Source of the DNA: Pseudomonadota bacterium
Lineage (GTDB): Bacteria > Pseudomonadota > Alphaproteobacteria > Rhizobiales > Rhizobiaceae
Length of the DNA stretch: 5,251 nucleotides
Assembly (NCBI GenBank): GCA_023416545.1
Contig: JAEZHO010000465.1
Location: 1 to 5,251 of the forward strand
Reading direction: 5' to 3'
The stretch's first letter is position 1; each line of letters starts with the position of its first letter. The notes under the pieces were generated by a model. The model saw only the letters and a list, made by a program, of their open reading frames with translations, was not told the origin of the DNA and made no database searches. Of this stretch, positions 1 through 5,251 are shown in pieces. A program made the translations under genes and the position numbers.

Positions 1-1040
1 TCGGCTCGATCCTCGGCTTCACCGGCATGATCATGGGCGTCACGCAGGCCCATATCCTGCCGCAACTCCTGGGCTTCGACTACCCGGGCATCTGGATCCT
101 GGCGCTGGCGACCGGCCTCGTGGTCGGGGGCGCGATCGGCGCACTGCAGGGCTCAATCGTCGCCTTCCTGGGCGTTCCCTCCTTCATCGTCACGCTCGGC
201 GGGCTGCTCGTCTGGCGCGGCGCCACCTGGTTCGTCACCAGCGGCCAGACGGTCGCGCCGATGAACGCCACCTTCCGCCTGATGGGCGGCGGCACGGAAG
301 GCTCGATCGGCGCCACCTGGAGCTGGATCGTCGGCGCGCTCGCCTGCCTTGCGATCGTCGCCGCCATCATCAACGCCCGGCGGCAGCGCAAGCGCTTCTC
401 CTTCCCCCGCCGGCCCGTCTGGGCGGAATACGTGATCGGCGCGATCAGCTGCATTCTCGTCCTCGGCGCCGTCCAGGTCGCCAACAGCTACTACTGGCCG
501 GTCGCCATCGCCCGCCGCTATGCGGAGGCCAACGGCATCGCCTGGCCGGAGGGCGGGCTGCTCATCTCCCACGGCATCGCCGTTCCGGTGCTGATCGCCA
601 TCGGCGTCGGCATCGTCATGACCTTCATCGCCACGCGGCTCCGCTTCGGGCGCTATGTCTTCGCCATCGGCGGCAATCCGGAGGCGGCGGAACTGGCGGG
701 CATCAAGACCCGCTGGGTGACGGTGCGCATCTTCGCGCTGATGGGCATGCTCTGCGCCATCGCCGCGGCCATCTCCACGGCCCGCCTGAACGCGGCGACC
801 AACGCGCAGGGCGAACTCGACGAGCTCTACACGATCGCCGCCGCGGTGATCGGCGGGACGTCGCTGTCCGGCGGCATGGGCACGGTTGCCGGCGCCATGC
901 TGGGCGCGCTCGTCATGCAATCCCTCCAGTCCGGCATGGTCCTGCTCGGCATCGACACGCCGCTGCAGCGCATCGTGGTCGGGGCGGTCCTGGTGCTCGC
1001 CGTCTGGCTCGACACCGTCTACCGCGCCCGCGCCAAGTAA
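1..1040 (+). CDS. Sugar ABC transporter permease, XylH-like (CUT2 family), 5' end outside window
   Basis: This is the inner-membrane permease subunit of a pentose/hexose ABC importer. The reading frame is open to the left edge (first full codon at 3), so the ATG at 27 is internal and about 345 C-terminal residues are present; E. coli XylH is about 390 residues. Counting from the ATG at 27, hydrophobic segments lie near residues 20-42, 51-70, 98-117, 136-155, 177-204, 232-253, 268-310 and 314-335. A very basic loop at 118-129 is presumably cytoplasmic. The stretch AIGGNPEAAELAGI (213-226) matches the coupling-loop motif of CUT2 permeases, which contacts the ATPase. The gene ends in TAA, 15 bp before the ATPase gene, so the two are surely co-transcribed. 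The overall look is that of rhizobial and Brucella proteins annotated as xylose-type permeases. The actual sugar cannot be read from the sequence, so no symbol is given. Confidence 0.9.
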   Translation, partial: GSILGFTGMIMGVTQAHILPQLLGFDYPGIWILALATGLVVGGAIGALQGSIVAFLGVPSFIVTLGGLLVWRGATWFVTSGQTVAPMNATFRLMGGGTEGSIGATWSWIVGALACLAIVAAIINARRQRKRFSFPRRPVWAEYVIGAISCILVLGAVQVANSYYWPVAIARRYAEANGIAWPEGGLLISHGIAVPVLIAIGVGIVMTFIATRLRFGRYVFAIGGNPEAAELAGIKTRWVTVRIFALMGMLCAIAAAISTARLNAATNAQGELDELYTIAAAVIGGTSLSGGMGTVAGAMLGALVMQSLQSGMVLLGIDTPLQRIVVGAVLVLAVWLDTVYRARAK

Positions 1041-1042
1041 AC

Positions 1043-1047
1043 AGGAG
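1043..1047 (+). promoter_or_regulatory. Ribosome binding site of the ABC ATPase gene
   Basis: AGGAG lies 8 nt before the GTG at 1056, in the short gap after the permease stop codon. It supports GTG as the real start codon, and the protein from that GTG begins with the ordinary N-terminus of this ATPase type. Confidence 0.75.
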
Positions 1048-1055
1048 TTTTCATC

Positions 1056-1841
<786 letters not shown>

Positions 1842-1844
1842 CAG

Positions 1845-1862
1845 GGGCTCTCCCCCGAGCCC
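1845..1862 (+). terminator. Possible terminator hairpin after the sugar-transport operon
   Basis: GGGCTC (1845-1850) and GAGCCC (1857-1862) form a perfect 6-bp GC-rich stem with a 6-nt loop, starting 3 nt after the ATPase stop codon. It is followed by TTCCT rather than a T-run, so it is at best a weak intrinsic terminator and may serve as an mRNA 3'-end stabiliser. The second copy of the GAGCCC arm at 1869-1874 could pair instead. Confidence 0.4.
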
Positions 1863-1880
1863 TTCCTGGAGCCCTTCCTG
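1857..1880 (+). repeat. Tandem direct repeat, two copies of 12 bp
   Basis: GAGCCCTTCCTG occurs twice head to tail (1857-1868 and 1869-1880) with no mismatch. The first copy contains the descending arm of the hairpin after the operon, so the duplication offers two alternative stems. It is probably a small slippage duplication. Confidence 0.8.
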
Positions 1881-1899
1881 AAGTCCTCTCCCCACCCGT

Positions 1900-1919
1900 C
1901 GGCACGCCGCCGGGTGCCG
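1900..1919. repeat. Short inverted repeat in the operon-tRNA spacer
   Basis: CGGCAC (1900-1905) and GTGCCG (1914-1919) form a 6-bp stem with an 8-nt loop. No T-run follows. It could be a second structured element in the 3' region of the transport operon, but in DNA this GC-rich short stems also arise by chance. Confidence 0.3.
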
Positions 1920-1987
1920 CCTGCCCCGGCCCGCGCCGCCGCTCCGGCCGCCCGGTTTATTTTCCGCGCCGAGACGATGATGGGGCA

Positions 1988-2015
1988 TTGATGCCGGCCG
2001 CATCCTGGGTTAAGT
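1988..2015 (+). promoter_or_regulatory. Possible promoter for tRNA-Arg
   Basis: TTGATG (1988-1993) resembles a -35 box, and TTAAGT (2010-2015) is a poor -10 candidate 16 bp downstream. The distance to the mature tRNA 5' end at 2056 leaves room for a leader of about 30 nt. The -10 match is weak (3 of 6), so this is only the best candidate in the spacer. Confidence 0.22.
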
Positions 2016-2029
2016 ACCAGCCATCGGAG

Positions 2030-2048
2030 CGGCGAGCGAGACTCGCCG
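2030..2048 (+). repeat. Strong hairpin in the tRNA leader
   Basis: CGGCGAG (2030-2036) and CTCGCCG (2042-2048) make a perfect 7-bp stem with a 5-nt loop, CGAGA. It ends 7 nt before the mature 5' end of tRNA-Arg. No T-run follows, so it is not a conventional terminator. If transcribed, it would sit in the precursor leader removed by RNase P. Confidence 0.6.
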
Positions 2049-2055
2049 GCGGTTA

Positions 2056-2132
2056 GCACCCGTAGCTCAGCTGGATAGAGTGTTGGATTCCGATTCCAAA
2101 GGTCACAGGTTCGAATCCTGTCGGGTGCGCCA
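2056..2132 (+). tRNA. tRNA-Arg, anticodon CCG, CCA encoded
   Basis: A complete 77-nt cloverleaf can be drawn. Acceptor arm GCACCCG (2056-2062) pairs fully with CGGGTGC (2122-2128). The D arm is GCTC/GAGT with one G-T wobble. Anticodon arm TTGGA/TCCAA (2083-2087, 2095-2099) encloses the loop TTCCGAT, whose anticodon CCG (2090-2092) reads the Arg codon CGG. The variable loop is AGGTC, and T arm ACAGG/CCTGT (2105-2109, 2117-2121) encloses TTCGAAT. The discriminator base is G2129 and CCA is at 2130-2132. It has no mismatched stem, so the gene is intact although an integrase gene starts 88 bp downstream. Such tRNA 3' ends are frequent integration sites, and the element probably carried in a copy of the 3' end that kept the tRNA functional. 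Confidence 0.97.
2105..2132 (+). other. Putative attL core of an integrated element (tRNA-Arg 3' end)
   Basis: The T arm and acceptor 3' strand of the tRNA are inferred to be the integration core. They lie directly before an integrase gene that reads away from the tRNA, and base composition changes sharply right after CCA. No second copy of this segment was seen elsewhere in the window, so the partner attR must lie further right. The exact core limits are a guess. Confidence 0.55.
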
Positions 2133-2180
2133 TTTTCGTTCTAAAAAATCAACAATATCAATGAATACATAGCCATAGCG

Positions 2181-2214
2181 CCTCCCTCAGTACACAACAC
2201 AGTACACTGAGAGG
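2181..2214 (+). promoter_or_regulatory. Dyad covering the integrase ribosome binding site
   Basis: CTCAGT (2186-2191) is the exact reverse complement of ACTGAG (2206-2211). With a 2-nt bulge (2184-2185) the pairing extends by CCT (2181-2183) to AGG (2212-2214). The likely Shine-Dalgarno GAGAGG (2209-2214), 6 nt before the ATG at 2221, would then be fully base-paired. This may limit integrase translation, or the dyad may be a regulator-binding operator. It is seen by eye only; folding energy was not calculated. Confidence 0.4.
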
Positions 2215-2219
2215 TACAC
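2188..2219 (+). repeat. Three GTACAC repeats phased at 12 bp before the integrase
   Basis: GTACAC occurs at 2190-2195, 2202-2207 and 2214-2219, always exactly 12 bp apart. The first two copies are longer (CAGTACAC at 2188 and 2200). The array ends 1 bp before the integrase ATG and begins about 55 bp after the tRNA. Direct repeats of this size between an att core and an integrase gene are typical of integrase arm-binding sites or of an autoregulatory operator; which applies here cannot be told. Confidence 0.6.
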
Positions 2220-2220
2220 C

Positions 2221-3612
2221 ATGGGGTTGGTCTTGCGGTACATCCAAGAGCTAAAAGGACATTCCACCACTTATCGATACCGTCGGCGCGTTTCAGCGAA
2301 ACTGAGGCCTTTTGTCGGAAAGAGTGAACTTGTTGCCACCCTCGGCAATTCGCGATCCGAGGCCCTGAGGCGTTATCCAACGGTTCATGCTGCCTTCGAG
2401 AAGGAACTGGAGGCTGCGAAAAGAGCTTACGCTCGCCAGACGCGGTTGGGCGATAGCACTGCCAGTACGAAGCTTCAGCGATATGAAGAACTAATGGACG
2501 AAATCCGCGCGCTAGGGATTGAGAACCCTGCAGCCGAGCCACTGACCGAGGATGAGAAGCTTCTTCGGGAGCTCATGGCAGAGCATATTGCATCTCGCTA
2601 TCCGGAGGACCCAGAAACTGGGGAGCCGAGGATCGACAACCCGTCGGATGTGTTCAAGGTGAGGACTCTGATGGGGGATGTGCCACCAAAACCCGGCCCT
2701 ACACTCGAGGACGCAATGAGGGTTTATGTAGCGGAGAAGCTGGACGGCACAGAATTCGAGTTCCGTAAGAAGCTGCGACGTGTGGAACGCATCGTTGCTA
2801 ATGTGCATGCAGCCCTTGATCCAGTCCCTCCCCTCGATCAGTGGACGCGTGACACAGCAAAGAAGGTCCGTGACCATTACCTTTCGCTGGGCCTGAAGCC
2901 AGCGTCCGTGCGTCGGGAACTCAACACGCTGAAAGGATTGATTACCTGCTTCATCACAGAGAAGGAGGCAGGTTTCGAGAACCCGTTCAGAAAACTGGAT
3001 CTGCCGAGAAACGTGGAGGCGGTCTCGGAGGCCAGATACCCGCTTCCTGATGAGGTAAAGGATCAGATCACCGCGCTCATAATCGGCAAGGCGAAGAAGG
3101 ACGTTCAGCTCCTATGGAGGCTGCTGGACGGAACTGGCGCGCGAATAGCCGAAATAACTGGATTGCGGGTGCAGGACGTGACCGTGGATGGAGAGCTACC
3201 GCACATAAAAATCCGCGCCCATTCGGACCGTCGGTTGAAGACAGCCTCTTCTGCACGGGACATTCCGTTGGTTGGTGATGCTCTCCAAGCTGCCGTTGAG
3301 GCGTTGGCGTTAGCTGGTGATAGCCGCTACCTATTCGCCAGATATATTAAACCAACCGGCCCGACGACTGCATCAGCAGTACTGATGAAGCGAATTAGGG
3401 AAATCACCGACGATCCCAAGCACACTGTTCATTCCCTTCGCCACGGCATGGCCGATCGTCTCTCGTTGGCGGAGGCATCCGCAATCGACAAGAACGCGAT
3501 CATGGGACATCTAAACCCCGGAACAGGCGAACGCCACTACGGAGGCACTTACGCGAAGCTAAAGGTTCTGACGAGAGTGATGAAGAAGGCCTTCGGGGTT
3601 GCCAATTCCTGA
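2221..3612 (+). CDS. Site-specific tyrosine recombinase (tRNA-targeting integrase, 463 aa)
   Basis: It catalyses integration and excision of the element at the tRNA-Arg gene. The N-terminal region (about 1-60, with YRYRRRV and a GNSRSEAL turn) resembles the arm-binding domain common in alphaproteobacterial integrases. A helical core-binding domain spans about 160-265, and the catalytic domain spans about 275-455. The catalytic set looks complete: R308 (GTGARIAEITGL), K340 (RRLKTASSARDIPL), H404 and R407 (HSLRH), H430 (MGHL) and nucleophile Y440 (ERHYGG). The length fits such integrases. The ATG at 2221 has GAGAGG 6 nt upstream. Codon use is more mixed and less GC-biased than in the transport operon, which fits acquired DNA. 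No excisionase gene is seen next to it. The protein is apparently intact; whether the element can still move depends on an attR outside the window. Confidence 0.93.
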   Translation: MGLVLRYIQELKGHSTTYRYRRRVSAKLRPFVGKSELVATLGNSRSEALRRYPTVHAAFEKELEAAKRAYARQTRLGDSTASTKLQRYEELMDEIRALGIENPAAEPLTEDEKLLRELMAEHIASRYPEDPETGEPRIDNPSDVFKVRTLMGDVPPKPGPTLEDAMRVYVAEKLDGTEFEFRKKLRRVERIVANVHAALDPVPPLDQWTRDTAKKVRDHYLSLGLKPASVRRELNTLKGLITCFITEKEAGFENPFRKLDLPRNVEAVSEARYPLPDEVKDQITALIIGKAKKDVQLLWRLLDGTGARIAEITGLRVQDVTVDGELPHIKIRAHSDRRLKTASSARDIPLVGDALQAAVEALALAGDSRYLFARYIKPTGPTTASAVLMKRIREITDDPKHTVHSLRHGMADRLSLAEASAIDKNAIMGHLNPGTGERHYGGTYAKLKVLTRVMKKAFGVANS

Positions 3613-3697
3613 GTCGTTTCGTCTCCACTCGTACATCGCGCTGCAGCTGTGTGAGCCCCACCAGAACTAATATACTCTACCACTCTGCTACTGCGAG

Positions 3698-3717
3698 CTC
3701 GAGGCCAACACCTCGAG
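3698..3717. terminator. Hairpin between convergent genes, possible bidirectional terminator
   Basis: CTCGAGG (3698-3704) and CCTCGAG (3711-3717) form a perfect 7-bp stem with a 6-nt loop, extendable by one G-T pair. It sits in the 110-bp gap between the convergent integrase (stop at 3612) and the minus-strand gene ending at 3723. No T-run follows on either strand, so intrinsic termination would be weak. Nothing else was recognised in this gap. Confidence 0.4.
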
Positions 3718-3722
3718 TCCGC

Positions 3723-4340
3723 TCAAGTCTGTTGCAGGACGCCAAGAGGACGCGTTGGGGGGCTCCAGTCGTTTGGGTTCTTGTCGATCTGGTCACCCAT
3801 ACTGTCTTGACCTTTTCGCCTCAATGAGCTTCCCATCTCGTCCTGCAAGAGTGAGACGAAACTACCTCGCGCTTCCCAAACATGCGCTCGCATTGCACGT
3901 CGATCTCCGTCCCCACCACCGGCAAGGTGACGAGCCACGTAACAAGCCTTCAAAATGTAGTCGAGGATCTCAACCCGTATCCCCTCGTCAGTGCTACTAA
4001 TTCTGTCCGTTGCGCGAACTGGCAACCATGTGATTTCACGCCCGAAGAAGGTATAGTACTCGTCAGGTTTCACATTGGGAAAAAACCAGCGCCCCTTGTC
4101 AACCAAGGCGCTCGCTCTCTCGCTGAGCTTCTCGATCTCAGCCGGGCTGTGTTTGGTTTCTGGAGAAAGCGGAAAGGAAGCCGTCTCAATCTCCGCCATT
4201 ACGTCAATCACTTCGTGACCCCACTGGGTCATCTCAACGTCACGCTGACGGCTTGCGGCACGTGCCGAAAAGTACCATTGCGCCAGCGTCACAAACACTG
4301 CGGCTACACCAGCAACCGCCGCCAACATCCCTTCAGACAT
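3723..4340 (-). CDS. Hypothetical protein with one N-terminal membrane anchor (205 aa)
   Basis: The family is not recognised with certainty and no function is assigned. Residues 5-24 are a hydrophobic segment (about 20 residues, mostly Ala, Val and Leu) followed by R27, R31 and R33. By the positive-inside rule this predicts a short N-terminus outside and the remaining 180 residues in the cytoplasm. The soluble part is largely helical in look, with a charged stretch at 61-82, an aromatic motif GRWFFPN (83-89), then DEYYTFFG and ITWLP, and a polar C-terminal tail. Similar anchored proteins with a GR(W/L)FFPN motif occur widely in proteobacteria as uncharacterised proteins; this is memory, not a search. 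The start at 4340 is supported by AGGGG a few bases upstream (complement of 4344-4348). The gene lies 37 bp downstream of the hsdR remnant on the same strand, so it was probably the last gene of a restriction-modification operon. Overlapping plus-strand frames lack such support. Confidence 0.72.
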   Translation of the reverse strand: MSEGMLAAVAGVAAVFVTLAQWYFSARAASRQRDVEMTQWGHEVIDVMAEIETASFPLSPETKHSPAEIEKLSERASALVDKGRWFFPNVKPDEYYTFFGREITWLPVRATDRISSTDEGIRVEILDYILKACYVARHLAGGGDGDRRAMRAHVWEARGSFVSLLQDEMGSSLRRKGQDSMGDQIDKNPNDWSPPTRPLGVLQQT

Positions 4341-4378
4341 AGTCCCCTGCTTTTCAAGAATGCGCGAAGTTCACAGGC

Positions 4379-5143
4379 TCAATGGCCTGCGACCTCCTTC
4401 AACAACACCTCCGCCTGCGCCAGCACGGTCTGCACCGCCTCTTGCTCCAGATCGGGCGGATAACCGAACTTCTTGAGGATGCGCTTGACGAGAACCCGCA
4501 TCTTGGCCCGAGCGCTCGACTTATGATGCCAGTCAACCGTCGCAGACTTGCGCATCTGGTCGACAAGTTCATGGGCAATCACGCGCAATTGGTCGCTGCC
4601 CATCGCCTGGACGGCACTGTCATTGACCGCAAGCGCATCGTAGAAGGCGACCTCCTCCTTCGAGAGGCCCAACTCTTCCCCTCGAGCTGCTGCAGCTTGC
4701 ATCTCCTTCGCCAGCGCGATCAACTCCTGGATCATCTCGACGGTGGAGATCGCGTTGGCATGATAGCGGGCCACCGCATCTTCCAGCCGCCTGGAGAAGG
4801 CCTTGGACTGGACGACGTTGGATTGCGAGCGGCTCCTGATCTCGCCATTCAGCAGCTTCTTCAGGGCCTCCAGAGCGAGGTTCTTCTTCTCCATCTTTTG
4901 GACGTCGACGAGGAATTCATCCGACAAAACGGAGATGTCCGGCGACTGCAGTCCGGCCGCTTTGAGGATGTCAACGATCTCGGCATTGGCGACAGCCTGA
5001 TTGAGCAACTGCTCGACAGCCAGCGCCTTTGCCTTGTCCGACATCTTGCCGGTGGCGGTCGTCTTCACCAGTGCTGCTCGCACCGCTTGGAAGAAACCGA
5101 CCTCGTCGCGGATGTCTGCTGCGGCAAACGCCGCCACAGACAC
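4379..5143 (-). pseudogene. hsdR: Truncated type I restriction endonuclease subunit R (hsdR C-terminal fragment)
   Basis: The 250-odd residues match the C-terminal helical region of HsdR (the DUF3387-type domain). Recognisable stretches are DIRDEVGFFQAVRAALVK (10-27), ATGK, the SPDISVLSDEF region near 68-78, EKKNLALEALKKLLN, RLEDAVARYHANAIST, then YDALAVN and a basic end with RMRVLVKRILKKFGYPPDLE-like sequence. Intact HsdR has roughly 1000 residues with an N-terminal PD-(D/E)xK nuclease and a DEAD-box translocase; both are absent. The only possible start, GTG at 5143, has no visible Shine-Dalgarno, and an in-frame TGA lies six codons upstream of it. Homology to HsdR fades around 5135-5143, exactly where an IS5-type transposase remnant begins on the other strand. 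No hsdM or hsdS is in the window. The fragment cannot cut DNA; if expressed it could at most act as a stray helical domain. Confidence 0.88.
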
Positions 5144-5251
5144 CGCAACGCATCGAGATCATGTTCGGCCGCCTCGAGGCCTGGCAAACGGGTTGCCACT
5201 CGCTACGACCGATGCCCGACCGTCTTCTTCTCAGCCCTAGCGCTCGCAGCC
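5144..5251 (+). mobile_element. Remnant of an IS5-family transposase (C-terminal part), continuing past the window
   Basis: On the plus strand, 5149-5184 reads RIEIMFGRLEAW and 5186-5251 reads KRVATRYDRCPTVFFSALAL and on. Together these match the conserved C-terminal end of IS5-family transposases, whose usual form is R-I-E-x-M-F-G-R-L-K-D-W-R-R-x-x-T-R-Y-D-R-C. The two parts are in different frames, so an extra base lies around 5185. The residues before (HRN, ending at 5149) are again in the second frame, implying a missing base at 5149. The catalytic DDE part would lie to the left but is replaced by hsdR sequence, so this is a broken remnant. The final residues and any terminal inverted repeat lie to the right of the window. 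Confidence 0.75.

Noticed and set aside
27..29. ATG at 27 as the permease start codon
   Set aside because: The frame continues without a stop to the left edge with permease-like residues, no Shine-Dalgarno precedes this ATG, and the family is longer.
2141..2877. Minus-strand open frames opposite the integrase
   Set aside because: The integrase frame carries the full recombinase catalytic set; the antisense frames show unstructured composition.
3613..3722. Possible attR or a second tRNA fragment in the gap after the integrase
   Set aside because: No stretch matching the tRNA-Arg 3' end was found there; only a hairpin is visible.
3882..4463. Plus-strand open frame of 193 codons
   Set aside because: It spans the start of one minus-strand gene and the end of another, has no recognisable motif or ribosome binding site, and the minus-strand frames are better supported.
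5001..5240. Plus-strand open frame over the hsdR/IS junction
   Set aside because: It is neither the frame of the transposase motifs nor that of hsdR; it merely runs through the junction.

Overview
The window looks like a piece of an alphaproteobacterial chromosome, most likely Hyphomicrobiales (Rhizobium/Ensifer/Brucella relatives). The evidence is the GC-rich sugar ABC transporter genes with rhizobial-type sequence, an alphaproteobacterial-style integrase, and a tRNA-Arg(CCG) gene with encoded CCA. Taxonomy and all family assignments rest on recognising protein and RNA motifs by eye; no search was run.

Left part (1-2055), core genome. The 3' part of a XylH-like sugar ABC permease is followed after 15 bp by a single-domain ATP-binding subunit with a GTG start and a clear Shine-Dalgarno. 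They form the end of a sugar-uptake operon whose binding-protein gene and permease start would lie to the left. The roughly 210 bp after the operon contain a short hairpin with a tandem 12-bp repeat, a possible tRNA promoter and a strong 7-bp hairpin just before the tRNA.

Boundary (2056-2220). An intact tRNA-Arg(CCG) gene is followed at once by AT-richer DNA and a tyrosine-recombinase gene reading away from the tRNA. This is the classic left end of an integrative element or genomic island, with attL inside the tRNA 3' half. The integrase leader has three GTACAC repeats at exact 12-bp spacing and a dyad that could hide the ribosome binding site.

Island (2221-5251). The integrase (463 aa) keeps all the expected catalytic residues. 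Converging on it from the right, on the minus strand, are the C-terminal quarter of a type I restriction endonuclease subunit (hsdR) and, 37 bp downstream of it, a 205-aa protein of unknown function with one N-terminal membrane anchor. The hsdR fragment lacks the nuclease and helicase domains. Its upstream side ends at a remnant of an IS5-family transposase on the plus strand, itself missing its N-terminal part and apparently carrying two compensating 1-nt indels. The island therefore seems to have carried a type I restriction-modification cargo that was later broken by an IS-related rearrangement.

No CRISPR array or clearly new multi-gene system is visible. The least explained items are the 205-aa membrane protein, the phased repeats before the integrase, and the hsdR/IS junction.
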